A DNA stretch of 64,000 nt from Mycosarcoma maydis (taxonomy: Eukaryota > Basidiomycota > Ustilaginomycetes > Ustilaginales): positions 62,001 through 126,000 of the forward strand of contig NC_026478.1 of NCBI RefSeq assembly GCF_000328475.2, written 5' to 3'. Below the pieces are notes generated by a model. That model saw nothing but the letters and a program-made list of their open reading frames with translations. It made no database searches and was not told the origin of the DNA. Position 1 is the stretch's first letter, and the number at the start of each line of letters is the position of its first letter. A program made the translations under genes and the position numbers. Of this stretch, positions 1 to 11,004 are shown piece by piece.

Positions 1-266
1 CGCACTCTCGCCTTTGACTGCGGGACACCTGTTGAGACTGCATCTTCGCCCTCAACTTCAACACTTGCTTCTCGTGCTAGGTTTGCAAACTGAACAGCCC
101 CCTTTCGGCATCTTTGAAGCAACAGCAAGGTCTCGGACGGGTATTGACACTTCTGGTTGGATCAAGGCGGTGGAGGTTGCTGATATCTAAGGTCACTGTT
201 GGGATCGAGTGACGAGAGGCGCTTTGGTAAATTTTCTAATGGCCGAGCTCGACCTACTAGGACAAC
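1..266. other. Upstream region of the ER DnaJ gene with an overlapping upstream ORF
   Basis: No gene body is recognised here. An upstream ATG at 239, 28 nt before the DnaJ start and in another frame, opens a 47-codon reading frame that ends at 380-382, inside the DnaJ coding region. Its context has C at -3 and G at +4. The DnaJ ATG has A at -3. If the transcript includes position 239, this overlapping uORF could lower translation of the chaperone. The transcript start is not known. Confidence 0.4.
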
Positions 267-1680
267 ATGAGGCCCTTGATATCGACTCGCCGTCCATGCT
301 CAAGCCAATCTGGAGTATCCTGGCTGCTGCTTCTGTCCATCGTTGCCTCGATCTGGTTTGCCGCGCTAGTCGCCGCAGCTAAGGATTACTACAAGGTGCT
401 CGGTGTCGACAAGACCGCGTCGGAACGTGACATCAAGCGTGCTTACCGTAAACGAGCTCAGAAGATTCATCCAGACAAACACCCAGATAAGCACGCCGAG
501 TTTCTGGAGTTGAGCGATGCATATCAGACTCTCAGCGATGCAGAGACTCGCAAGATTTACGACAGGTACGGTGTGGACGGTGTAAAGAAGCACCAAGCGC
601 GCAAGGACAATCCGCACCAGCAGGCACAAGATCCATTTGACATCTTCTCTCGCTTCTTTGGCGGAGGAGGTGGCGGAGGTGGTGGGGTGCACAAGGGCCC
701 CAGCAAGGCATTCAACGTAGATGTGGATATCGAAGACTTTTACAGGGGAAAGACGTTCACACTTGAATATCAGAGGAACGTAGTCTGTTCGCATTGCGAT
801 GGAAGCGGTGCCGAGTCTCCGGCGGATATCCACACATGCGACGCTTGCGACGGCAGAGGTGTAAGGATTGTCAGGCAGCAGATCATGCCAGGTTTCATCA
901 CGAATGCACAGATGACGTGTGACCGATGCGGTGGTGCCGGCTCAGTGATCAAGCATCGATGCTCCAAGTGTCATGGCCAAAAGATTGTTCAAGAGACGGC
1001 ATCGGTGGATGTTGACCTTGAAAGGGGGGCCGAAGAGGGAGTAGAGGTGGTGATTGAAGGCGAGGCGGACGAGGCGCCAGAGTACGAGGCAGGTGATGTG
1101 ATTGTCAGAGTCAGGTATGTAGTCTCACACGTTTTTGGATACATGAGCACAGCATAGCGTACTGACGCATGAATGCCGTTCATAATTGCAGCGCCCGACG
1201 CTCGAAAGGTCAGTTCCGACGAGGAGGCACCTCGCTCTACAAGACGCTTCCCATCTCGCTCTCTGAAGCGCTGCTGGGTTTTGAGCGCAATTTGACACAC
1301 TTGGACGGACGCACGATCACCATCCGTCGCGATGCCGTCACTCAACCGGGCTTTGTCTCGGTCATCGACAACGAAGGCATGCCGGTACGTGGCACGATGC
1401 TGTCGGACGCGCCAGAAGAAGACACGCGCACTGGCCGCGACATGCTCTTTGGAAAGCTGTATCTTGAATGGCAACTCGTGCTGCCTGAAACGGTAGATCC
1501 AGCGTTGCGTACAGGTAAGTACGCCCAGGAAAGCGCGCAACGTACTTGACCTTTGAAAAAGGGAAGGCTGACTCTGCTTCTTGTTTTCCCAATCTGAAAG
1601 TCCTCGAGAAGGTTTCCGGCCGTTCATCAATAGGGGAAGCAAGCCATGCAGCCAGCGGCTCGAACCACCAAGAGCTTTGA
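267..1680 (+). CDS. SCJ1: ER-lumenal DnaJ/Hsp40 co-chaperone (Scj1/ERdj3 type)
   Basis: Three exons, 267-1114, 1192-1514 and 1601-1680, give 416 residues. The introns start GTATGT and GTAAGT; the second ends in AAG. Reading frame is kept across both. The order is: hydrophobic signal peptide (about 1-38), J domain (about 39-102) with HPD at 68-70, Gly-rich linker (about 132-140), four CxxC zinc-ribbon motifs (Cys 174/177, 191/194, 218/221, 232/235), then the C-terminal substrate-binding part. The last four residues are HQEL, a variant of the HDEL/KDEL retrieval signal, which fits residence in the ER lumen. In the family this protein stimulates the ER Hsp70 (Kar2/BiP) during folding and ERAD. 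Family assignment is firm. The third exon rests on splice signals plus the plausible tail. Confidence 0.9.
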
Positions 1681-2252
1681 CCGACGCCCTACGCATCCAT
1701 TCCCAGCATGTTTTCTGGCTCCATCCCCTTTGCATTAGACACGTCGTCAACGATGAGGAAGCATGAACATGGGTTATGTGTGTGACAGCAGTCGTTTCGT
1801 TAGGGTGAGGATGAGAGGCAGGAACACGAACGAGGATCGTGGCAAATTCACGATTGGCTAAAGATGTTAGATCTGTTTCTGTTTGTTGGCAAAAGTTAGA
1901 CCAAACCGTGTGCGTGAACCGAGCTTCCGAACTTCCCGACTGGTGACTCTGACTGTTGCGTCGGTGAATTTGTGTTGTCGTTCCAAGAAAAAGAAGCGCG
2001 AAAAGGAACCGACGTGCCGCGATCCGCGTTTCCTTGCGGGCAGAAGGACGACGAACTTGATGGTGATTGGACAATGACAAGGGAAAGCGACCTTTCGATA
2101 CAGCGCATAGCTGTCTTGCACGAACACGATTGTATCCGTATCCATCGCAGCGCTCGACCACCGGCAGCAGACATATAAATCCCATTGACCGCTGGCGAGG
2201 TCGAGGTTTTGTATTCCCGCCCCCCTCGCCCAATTTCCAGCCGTCGTTGGCC
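1681..2252. other. Intergenic region with the promoter of the pseudouridine gene
   Basis: This stretch holds the 3' flank of the DnaJ gene and the promoter of the next gene. No further gene is seen. A long frame on the opposite strand across 989-2254 has no recognisable domain. Confidence 0.5.
2174..2179 (+). promoter_or_regulatory. TATA box of the pseudouridine glycosidase/kinase gene
   Basis: TATAAA in the context ACATATAAATCC lies about 75 nt before the chosen ATG at 2253. The spacing suits a core promoter with a short leader and favours that ATG over in-frame codons further upstream. Confidence 0.5.
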
Positions 2253-4698
2253 ATGGTCCGATCAACACAACTGCTGCGTCAAGCAGCACGGGCTCTAACA
2301 CGTACGCCGCATCCAACGCTCGCCCTCTCTCCTGCCGTCCGTTCTGCGCTGACTGCATCGACCAAAGCACCCATCGTGGCGCTCGAGTCGACTATCATCA
2401 CTCACGGTCTACCATACCCTTACAATCTGGAGGTGGCACAGGAGCTTGAGCAGACCGTGATCGACCACGGTGCGGTGCCTGCTACCATCGCGCTGCTCGA
2501 CGGCAAGCCGCTTGTCGGACTGGATTCGCAGCAGCTCGAGAGGCTTGCACGATGCGCGATCGACCCGGCCAGGAACGAAGCTGTCAAGGCGAGCAGAAGG
2601 GATATTGCTCATGTTCTCGCCAAGGGCAAGAACACCGTCGGTGGCACCACAGTTAGCGGGACCATGGTTCTTGCTCATATGGCAGGAATTAAAATCTTTG
2701 CCACCGGTGGAATTGGTGGTGTCCACCGAGGCGGCGAGTCGACCATGGATATTTCTGCCGACTTGACCGAACTCGGCCGTACACCGGTCGCCGTCTTCTG
2801 CTCGGGTCCCAAATCGATTCTCGACATTCCTCGCACCCTCGAAGTTCTAGAGACGTTTGGCGTGTCTGTCACAACATTCAACTCGACCGGCGAATTCCCG
2901 GCGTTCTACACTTCCAACTCGGGGCTCTACGTTCCTTATGCGGGAAGCAATGTGCAGGCAGCCACCTCGATCCTGGTCAACTCGCAAATCGGCCTGCAGA
3001 GCGGTCAGGTGTTTGCGAATCCTATTCCAGCCGAGTTTAACCAAGTGGGAGCAAAGATACAAGAGTGCGTCGAACAGGCGGTGCGCGAGGCGATCGAACA
3101 GGGAATTGATAAACGTGGTAAAGAGGTCACTCCGTGGCTTCTCAAGCGACTAGCAGAGCTCATCCCAGAAAGCAAGCAGAGCAACCGTGCGCTCGTAGTC
3201 AATAACGCCAAGAAAGCAGCACAAGTGGCCGTCGAACTCGACAGAATCGAGAAGGAGGCAGAGCGTACACGTGATACACACGCTCTCGGTGGGATTGCAT
3301 CGACTGTGAGTTGAACATTTCCCCCATCTCTCCGCGTCCACCACCTCTCGACAGCATCGTGAACGGCCTCCTCTCGATGTACATATGCACCAAAGGTCGA
3401 ACACAATCAACAGCATCTTGCAACCCTGCTTGTGGTGCGGAAAGAGAGATGTACATGCAATGTGAATCGTGTTGCTGAACATATATCGCTTGGTTTTGAT
3501 TTCGGTCTGCTTGTGTCATGTTGATGCTCTCCAGTCCTCGAACGACAAGGCCAGGATCCTATTTTTTGGAGCAGCTGCCGTCGACATTACCTCTCAGACC
3601 GAATCTGCGGGAGCCGATCAACTGGCAGCAACCACCTATCCAGGTCGCGTACTTGTCACTCTGGGAGGTGTAGCACGCAACATGGCAGAGACGGCTACGC
3701 GCGTTCTGTCGTCGCATTGCGCGTCTTCAGTGAAACTCGTTTCTCCGCATGGAAACGACGAATTTGGCTTGCTGCTACGGACGGGCATGCAACAAGCAGG
3801 CATGCGAACGGATGGGCTTTTCGTTCCTCGGAACGGCAGCGGAGCCACGAGGACGGCAGTGTGCTCGTTGATGTTGGACGATCGAGGCGACTTGATCTCA
3901 GGTGTTGCGGATATGGACATTGGCCGCACTGCACTGTGTGCGCACAAGGACGAGGATGCAGCCGAGTCGCACTTGGCAGATCTGCTGCAAGCTGAGTCGC
4001 CCGAGCTGGTGGTATTTGATGGAAACATCGGCAGCGAGCAAGCAAGCCAGCTGCTGGCGGCTTGCGACGCATACAATGTAGATCAAACAGACAGTGCCGT
4101 CAGACGTCCCTTGCTTACCATGTTTGAGCCGACAAGCATCGCCAAGTCGACAATTGCCCTCGAGCACTTTGCTACTGCCAAGGCGACGCGCCAAGCCACA
4201 CAGCCCATCAGCTTCGTTACACCAAACGCAGTCGAGCTGGACCGCATCTGTACGATTTCAAGAAAGCTGGGCCTTATCACACCATCATCGAACACTACCT
4301 CGTTGCATCCCTACAACATCGACCCAAACATCCTCGATCCCGACACGATCCTGTCCGCCAAATGCCTCGTTGATGCACGCCTCTTCTCGACCATCTTGCT
4401 CAAAGTGGGTCGCCATGGTGTCATCACGATCGATGCAGACACGGTGCAACATCATCCTATCCCCGCAGGCCAAGTCAAGCTGGTCAACACAACTGGGTGT
4501 GGCGACAGCTTCGCCGGTGCGTTCGCTGCTACCCTGTCGCATCTCCTCCGCCGTCAACGCTCATTGGGTCGCGACGAATGGCATGCAGTCATCGACGCAG
4601 CTGTCGAGGTAGGACAGCGCGCAGCACGTAACACACTCGCATCGGCAAAAGCAGTCGGCGACAACATGCACCTTTTGCTTGATCACCACACTTTGTGA
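2253..4698 (+). CDS. Bifunctional pseudouridine-5'-phosphate glycosidase / pseudouridine kinase
   Basis: Two exons, 2253-3305 and 3535-4698, are joined in phase 0 by a 229-nt intron (GTGAGT...CTCCAG) and give 738 residues. The first half is a PsuG/IndA-type glycosidase (about 37-340), with the ALESTIITHGLPYP motif and a GGTTVSGTM segment. It cleaves pseudouridine 5'-phosphate to uracil and ribose 5-phosphate. The second half is a PfkB/ribokinase-type kinase whose NTTGCGDSFAGAF signature carries the catalytic Asp and anion hole; it would phosphorylate pseudouridine. This order and size match the fused fungal protein typified by S. pombe C1861.05. The first 35 residues are Arg/Ser/Thr-rich without acids and look like a mitochondrial presequence (inference). 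Without the splice the window would appear to hold two separate genes. Confidence 0.88.
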
Positions 4699-4887
4699 CT
4701 GTACTTCCTCAGTGACCAATGTAAAAATGTCCAATTGAGACCATACCCAGATAAAGAAGCTAACCTAAACCGACAACAGGAGGACGAGACGAGCGAAAGC
4801 TTGCATACAGAGACAAGACATAGACAAGAAAGAGAGATGCGAAGACTGAAGCCCACGGCCAGAAGAAGATGCAACAATCGAGCCAGC

Positions 4888-6297
4888 TCAAGCATACACT
4901 TCTTCAAAAAGACGGTCGAGTCCAGCCCTTGCACGCATTGCATGCTCGACTGGCACTCGCTCGGCTTCGTCCGTCAAGCTGCTGTTGAAAACCTCGATGC
5001 TCCACGGGCCTTTGTAGCCGGCCTGCTTGACAGCAGCTTGGATGAACTCCCTCGTTGGCAGAAAAGCACCTTGGTCATACTCACACGGGAACAGCCTGTT
5101 GCCTCTGGACCAGATCATCCTGGCCGGTCTAGGCTCGTCGGCGCTCGGCGAAGGCTTCAAAGGCTCTGGCATCCTGCGTGCGTCGCCGATCTGGAGGAAA
5201 AAAATCTTGTCCGCCGGCACTGTGCGCAGCTTGTTCACCGACTCCATGACTACGGCATATGGATCATCGTATTGATCCGTGATACCGGTCTTGGTGCAGG
5301 GATCGGCATACTCCCTGGCTAGGGTGTTGAACGAATCAAGGATGAGTCCAACATTGTCACGGTCCGCATGCTGGACCGCCTGCCAGGCACGCGCCCAGAC
5401 ATCGACGTGTGCACCCCACGAAAGCGCTTCGTAACCGATCCTGATGGGACTATCCTGACGCTGAATGGAGCCGTCCGTGGTGGAGCGATACGAAGCATAG
5501 ACCGGGCCAAAGTGCTCGGCAAAATGACCGAGCTGGGCGAGATCGCTGCCGATTCTCTTGACATCCCCTACGGTTGCAGGGGCATGCTGGTTGTTGGAGC
5601 AAATGAGAAGCAGATCCGCACCGAGACGACGCATCACCTCGAAGCGCGAACGCGCACGACGAAGCGCAAGGAGCTGATCCTGAGGTTGAGCCCAGCCTTC
5701 AAAATCCCTGAGGGGTTGCAGACTGTAGATGCGCAGGCCGAGCGAGTCGCAAAACGAAGCGATGTATGAAGCAGCTGCCAGCTCCTGCCTGTACGCAGTA
5801 GCAGTGCATGGGCCCCAGGCATTGTATGTCATGGGCAGGCCGTCAAGGCCAACAACAAGTTCGCCCTTGTCATTGCGAACCAGCAGGTCGTCGTCGAGAC
5901 CGGCGACAGCAAAGTGCTTGTTGTCGATGTCGGGTTTGGCAGACGTGTACGATGTGGCGCTAGTGCTTATGGAAGACGAGTTGCTAGTGGTAGATGAGCC
6001 AGAATAGCGTCGGTCGAGGTTCATGGGCGAATCAGGTGGGCTGAGCGCCGAGAGATAAGGCAAAGATTGCATAGGTGGAGTCGAGATGAGCGCGTCGCCA
6101 CGCTCCTGGATCGAGCGAAACTCGTGCGAGACAGCAAACGCATCGAGGTCATCCTGAAAGAGCTCGATGCCGTCAAATCCAGCCTGGGCAATGGCACGGA
6201 GTTTGGAGAGAAGTGAGTGACCGGCAAGGTTGGCGCCGACCGAGTGGGTAAAGATTGAGTACGGATGAGGGCGTGTATATGGAGCTGCAGTCGACAT
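4888..6297 (-). CDS. 3-dehydroshikimate dehydratase-like TIM-barrel protein
   Basis: The 469-residue protein starts YSIFTHSVGANLAGHSLLSKL...GFDGIELFQDDL. This is the opening beta strand and metal-site segment of the xylose-isomerase-like / AP-endonuclease-2 fold. It ends with a strand of type GPWSIEVFNSSL, as in fungal 3-dehydroshikimate dehydratases (QutC/Qa-4 type), which make protocatechuate from 3-dehydroshikimate. A Ser/Thr-rich insert (about 75-100) and extra loops make it longer than the usual roughly 350 residues. The start is the MSTAAPYTR methionine; the frame runs 50 codons further upstream, but that part is not domain-like. It converges on the pseudouridine gene with 189 nt between stops. 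No other quinate-pathway gene is adjacent, so substrate is inferred; another sugar isomerase/epimerase is possible. Confidence 0.7.
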   Translation of the reverse strand: MSTAAPYTRPHPYSIFTHSVGANLAGHSLLSKLRAIAQAGFDGIELFQDDLDAFAVSHEFRSIQERGDALISTPPMQSLPYLSALSPPDSPMNLDRRYSGSSTTSNSSSISTSATSYTSAKPDIDNKHFAVAGLDDDLLVRNDKGELVVGLDGLPMTYNAWGPCTATAYRQELAAASYIASFCDSLGLRIYSLQPLRDFEGWAQPQDQLLALRRARSRFEVMRRLGADLLLICSNNQHAPATVGDVKRIGSDLAQLGHFAEHFGPVYASYRSTTDGSIQRQDSPIRIGYEALSWGAHVDVWARAWQAVQHADRDNVGLILDSFNTLAREYADPCTKTGITDQYDDPYAVVMESVNKLRTVPADKIFFLQIGDARRMPEPLKPSPSADEPRPARMIWSRGNRLFPCEYDQGAFLPTREFIQAAVKQAGYKGPWSIEVFNSSLTDEAERVPVEHAMRARAGLDRLFEEVYA

Positions 6298-6944
6298 GTT
6301 GATCGTGCGGATCTGGCGAGACGAGGTGCTGGCTGCTTTGTTGTATGCAAAGATAAGAATGGAGCTACACGGGTGGCAGGGCAGTCTACAACGGCAACGT
6401 AATGGGTCTGGAAAGGTCAAGACACCGGCCTGTTTGGTATTGTGCAAGTGATCAATACGATTCTGAAGAGGATGGTGAAGGGGGTGATGTTGGTGGTTCA
6501 GTTGACAGAAGTGACGAGGAGGAAAAACGTTTCGGTGCCATGACTATAGCAGATGAAACACAAAGCTCAGATAGGAGCGCTCAGTCGACAGAGCTATCTC
6601 TCGACGACAGGCAAAGCAGCACGGATTGGTGAACGAGCGAACGCGGCTTGAGGGGATTCATGTGATGTTGGCCCCTCTCTCCAGACGGACTCTATCGATA
6701 CGGACCCGAAAAGACACTTGGGTGTCCAACCGAGGCAATGTGGATCATTCGGGACGAGGTTGAGAGAACAATGACGCAAGGAACCGAACCGTCCGAGCTC
6801 AAGGCTTTGCTCTGCTCAAATTTGTCAAGTGGCCAATCGTGGCAAGCGCAAGGGACGCGAGGATCACGAATTGACGGCGGCTTGAGCTGTCAACCTGGCA
6901 ACACCCAAAAACCCAAAGAGCATCTGAAACCTAGTCAGGATGGG

Positions 6945-6986
6945 CGAGCGAGCAAAGCGAGAATAGCGAGAAAAGCGAGAAAAGCA
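6945..6986. repeat. Short purine-rich tandem repeat (AGCGAGAAA-like)
   Basis: About four imperfect 8-9-bp copies of AGCGAGAAA / AGCGAGAAT occur in a row. It is intergenic and has no obvious function. Confidence 0.6.
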
Positions 6987-9050
6987 GAACAGGGCAAGAA
7001 CGGCTTGACGGCCAGGGGCAGTGTAAGGGTCACTAGGCTGCTGCCTTTTAGGCGTTACAAATTAGTTATGGTAACAACTCAGACAAACACGAATGTACCG
7101 TTGTGTGTTTGTAGACTGCATCTGCAGTACCTGTTAGGCGAAAGAGGCAAAGGGACCAGTACTGAAGTGGAAACACGAATGTCTCAATCGTTGATTCGTC
7201 AATGCAGTCAAGACCCTTTTGCTGCAAAACACAGTGCAAAGTGGCGGCATATGATGACGGACGTTCCATGTTGACTATCATGGTAAGTAGTTTGATGCCA
7301 AGATGGACAGTGTACCATGGCGCCATTCGTGATTGCGGCAGAGACAAGCGCCGTTGGCGCTAACTAAGTTGTGAGGATGGGCGTGTTGGTGCTATTGCGC
7401 CACGACTTTTTCATGACAACTCTCGTGTCTCTAAAACATATAGCCGAGGTTTTTTGGGTCTTTTCTCGGGTAACCGCTGTACGTGGCACGATGACTGACA
7501 ACTGTTTGTTGTATCACTCACTGTGGAACAGCTGTGCTGGTTGCCGATTGCTAGCCTGGGAGCTGAGTGTGAGTGTGGGCGCACAACTAGATAAGGTCGC
7601 CTCCGCTCAAGCCCCGTTACTCGTATAGCTCCGTCATCCTAGATGATCGTGCTCGACTAGATGAAAAACGTGAGCTGAGCGTCGCTCGTCTCATTCTGAC
7701 GTTGGTCTGAATTCCGATTTTTGAGCCAGCGGCGCTCGCAAAACTGGTTCAAAGTTGAACGCCGAGAGCGAAGTGGCGGCTGAATCGCCGCGTTAACGTT
7801 ACATCATTCGTGATTAGCGCACTCTCCTCTCCACGGATGACGGCGAGCAAGCGGAGGCGACCGAGCAGCAGAGCATTGCTCTCCCAATCCACTCTGACGC
7901 TTGCAGAAATGTCTGAAACGACAACAAGACCAAAAGTTTGTTGATTGCTCGACAGCCGAGACCTGCGGCTCGCAAGCCCAAGTTGTGAATCCTGAATGGG
8001 CGTGCCAAGAGCGTGAGGGTATCTATCGTCAGCGTCAGTCACGAGTGTGATCGTCGATGGCCACGCGATAGAACGACTTGCCAATCACGAATTCAATTTA
8101 ATTTCGACTCCCCTCGCACTCGTGACTGGCTGAGAGCGAGCGGCAACCAAGCTAAGTTAACTCAAAAGTCTTTCATAGTGAACTTACTCTGTTACGGTCT
8201 TTCGTTGATACAGCGCCTTCAGCAGCCGAAAAGCGCACGACTTGGTTGCAAAAGAAACAAGCCGTACATCCACAACGTGAATCTTGACTGACGTGACCTG
8301 CATCGGAAAAGCGAGGCCCTTGCTCGCTTAACTCACCAACGCCCTTGCTTTCCGCACATTTGACTCAATTACAGTTCCTCTACAGAGTACACCGTGTCCA
8401 GTGAATCACGAATATGCTGCGCCAGATTTCTTGGACTTTCACCGGCAAGTTTGGCTACTTACTCGCAATCCGAAACAGCGAGATCCGAGTTTCGACAGCT
8501 TGCCGCAACCCGGCGCGTCCTCCTCACAAAGCTAACCTTCGGGCAAGTCGCCGCATGTCGAGGTCTCCGTCAAGGGTTAACTCGCTTCTTTCTCTTCGGT
8601 CCGTATCGCTTTTCGCTCTAACGTTAGTCGGATCCGGCGTGAGCTTTAAATGGTTTGTCGCCTGACTCACTTGGGTTGCTGTCCAGGTGCCTCCCTGATC
8701 GTCGCGGCTGGGATGCTTTAGTCGGCTTTGACGGTGTACTCTACCCGCCATCTTTTGCTCAACGGTTCCGACTGAAATGTATCCGAGTTTTCACATCAAT
8801 CGCAGAGTCCAGCTATACTTCATCGCCGATCTCTTCCCCGGCCTTGTAATTCCGCGATCCGGAACATTCACGATTCGAAATCTAACTCTCAACTTCCACC
8901 TCGAAATTTTCCCTTCCCCACTCACGACTTGGATTTTTTTGATTTTTTTTTCTCTCGATGCACGATTTTTCTTTGGCCTGACGAGAAGAACAGGACAGCA
9001 ATCACGAATTAAACCTTTCGAGAACAACCTCAGTTTTGCAGGTGGCACAG

Positions 9051-9070
9051 ACTCACGACTCACGACTCGG
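9051..9070. repeat. Heptad repeat, ACTCACG variant
   Basis: Two exact ACTCACG units and a partial third lie directly upstream of the FKBP gene. The 7-bp period and CACG core place it in the dispersed intergenic family described in the findings. Confidence 0.7.
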
Positions 9071-9151
9071 TGACTTTTCTATCTTGACTGTTTTCCACAA
9101 ACCGTCAACCAGCATCCCCATTACCACCGCCCTTGCACTAGAAGAGACATC

Positions 9152-10279
9152 ATGTCGGCTACTCCCATCGGCTTCTTCGGCCTGAAGCTCGTGCCAGGCA
9201 AGGTCCACAGGATGGACGTCTCGCGCGACTTTAAGATCACCAACGTCTCGTACGCCGATCAGCCCAAGTCCAATACCAAGACACTCGTCAAGATCCACTA
9301 CACTCATGTCCCTGGTTTTGAGGATGACTACGATGAAGAAGAGCAAGAGAAAGAGCCCAAATCTACCGATGAAGAGGAGGAGATCGAGGAAAAGGTGTAC
9401 ACGCTCTGCAGCCTCAACGGCGCCAACAAGGACCACGCTGTCGTCGACCTCCAATTCTGCCAGGAAGAGCTCATCGGCTTTTCCATCACAGGTGACGCGC
9501 CTGTCGACCTTGTAGGCAACTACGTCGCTCCTCCTGACTTCTTCGATCAAGACCCTTCCGACAGTGAGCTCTACTCGGACGACGAAGATGACGATGAGGA
9601 TATGTACGGTCTCGACTCGGACGACTTTGACGATGATGATGATGATGACATGGACGAGGATCCAGACCGCTTCGAAGAGCTTGTTGAGTCTTCCGCCTCG
9701 AAGCCCAAGAAGGCTATCGAGGCTGCTCCCCTCGCCGATTCCAAGAAGCGTGCGGCGGAGAAGCCTGTCAAGGAAACCGCTGCCAAGAAGCTCAAAGCTG
9801 ATGCTTCCGCCGCTTCCGCCGCTTCCACCCCTACCAAGGCCATCGAGACCAAAGGAGAGAAGCAGACCAAGGGCGCAAAAGACACCAAGCCCAAGTCTGA
9901 GACCGTCGAGAAAAAGACGGTCGACAAGTCTACTTCCAAGATGACCACCACCAAGCTTCCATCCGGTCTCGTCATCGAGGAAAAGAGTGCAGGCTCCGGT
10001 CCTCCCTGCAAGGCTGGTCAAAAGGTCGGCATGCGATACGTCGGCAAGCTCACTAACGGTAAAGTGTTTGACCAGTGCACTAGCGGCAAGCCATTCTACT
10101 TTAAACTTGGCAAGGGAGAGGTCATCAAGGGTTGGGACGAGGGTGTCAAGGGTATGCGTGTCGGTGCAGAGCGCCGTCTCACCTGCCCTCCTAAACTTGC
10201 TTACGGCAACCAGAAGATTCCCGGCATCCCCGCCAACTCGACACTCGTCTTCGATGTCAAACTTGTTGAAATCAAGTGA
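9152..10279 (+). CDS. FPR3: Nuclear FKBP-type peptidyl-prolyl isomerase (Fpr3/Fpr4 type)
   Basis: Single exon, 375 residues. The N-terminal part (about 1-105) is the nucleoplasmin-like domain of nuclear FKBPs. It is followed by Asp/Glu-rich tracts (about 125-170), a Lys/Ala-rich basic region (about 180-265) and the C-terminal FKBP domain (about 280-375), with the YVGKL...GKVFD and [14 protein letters not shown] segments of the active-site pocket. In yeast, Fpr3/Fpr4 are nucleolar/nuclear, act as histone chaperones and isomerise histone prolines; domain order and length here agree. The start has a C-rich leader and A at -3. The 441-codon frame on the opposite strand is its shadow. Confidence 0.94.
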   Translation: MSATPIGFFGLKLVPGKVHRMDVSRDFKITNVSYADQPKSNTKTLVKIHYTHVPGFEDDYDEEEQEKEPKSTDEEEEIEEKVYTLCSLNGANKDHAVVDLQFCQEELIGFSITGDAPVDLVGNYVAPPDFFDQDPSDSELYSDDEDDDEDMYGLDSDDFDDDDDDDMDEDPDRFEELVESSASKPKKAIEAAPLADSKKRAAEKPVKETAAKKLKADASAASAASTPTKAIETKGEKQTKGAKDTKPKSETVEKKTVDKSTSKMTTTKLPSGLVIEEKSAGSGPPCKAGQKVGMRYVGKLTNGKVFDQCTSGKPFYFKLGKGEVIKGWDEGVKGMRVGAERRLTCPPKLAYGNQKIPGIPANSTLVFDVKLVEIK

Positions 10280-11004
10280 TCCATGACAGATGGACTGAAT
10301 TTGTCTACTTTGTCTCCTGCACATTCCACCTACCTTGACCCGCACGGCCCTTGTGTGGAGACAAAAATCGTGAATCACGAATATGGAATTCCGGCGCTCG
10401 CATACACAGTTACCTACTGGCTAACCACTCTCGACATCTTGTACTCTATATACTCATGCACCAATCAACCATCTCCGACCAATCTCCCACAACGCTTCAT
10501 CCTGTCAATTTGTGTGCATAGGCACGGTCACCACGGTACAGCCCGTTCCTACTCCCCTCCCCCCCAGGCACGTCTGAGTCAACCACCACACCAGTCTCAT
10601 AGGCGCCACAGGCATAATAGTGGGGCTGTGAAAGTGAACCCAAGGAGATGTGGGCTGATGTTGGTGGCGTTCAGCGCAGTCGGTCAGCGCATCTGACCCT
10701 GGCATCGCCAGTGTGGCAAGTCCTGCCGAGATGAGACTGCCTCCTCACGACAGGTGTGTGGCTCCCGTCCCCGCCGTCCAAGACAGCTTGGTCGCAACCG
10801 TAGACGCATTGATATCCGCCGATCCGGCATCCTCGCGATACATAGTCAACCAATCGTATCACCTGTTCTCGAAAAGCATATAAACCCATCCCTGAGCAGT
10901 CCCTCTGCCTCCAGATTCTTCACCATCTCCGCCCACTAACCAACCTCTGCCACCTTTCTACCACGCTTTTGCTCCTCTTAGCTTTTCAAAATCCATTGCC
11001 CGTG
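10280..11004. other. Intergenic region between FKBP and the secreted-protein gene
   Basis: A heptad-family site (ATCGTGAATCACGAAT) sits at 10367-10382, 88 nt after the FKBP stop. The right part is the promoter of the secreted-protein gene, with a TATA box and a C/T-rich leader. No other gene is seen. Confidence 0.55.
10879..10884 (+). promoter_or_regulatory. TATA box of the secreted-protein gene
   Basis: TATAAA in the context GCATATAAACCC is about 120 nt before the ATG at 11005, followed by a pyrimidine-rich leader. Confidence 0.5.

Larger units (their letters stand above)
6298..9151. other. Gene-poor stretch of 2.85 kb
   Basis: I recognise no protein, RNA gene or mobile element on either strand. 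Open frames are short and lack domain character. It contains single or paired heptad-family sites near 6862, 7325, 7805, 8039, 8083, 8120, 8401, 8867, 9000 and 9051-9070, a purine-rich short tandem repeat near 6945-6986, and T runs near 8936-8951. The right end is the promoter of the FKBP gene. Confidence 0.6.

Noticed and set aside
989..2254. 421-codon frame on the minus strand
   Set aside because: It lies antisense to the Scj1-like exons and the next promoter, with no domain, signal or sensible composition.
9053..10378. 441-codon frame on the minus strand over the FKBP gene
   Set aside because: It mirrors the acidic/basic tracts of the FKBP gene (runs of Val, Leu, Ser from GAC/GAG/AAG codons). 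It is a shadow frame.
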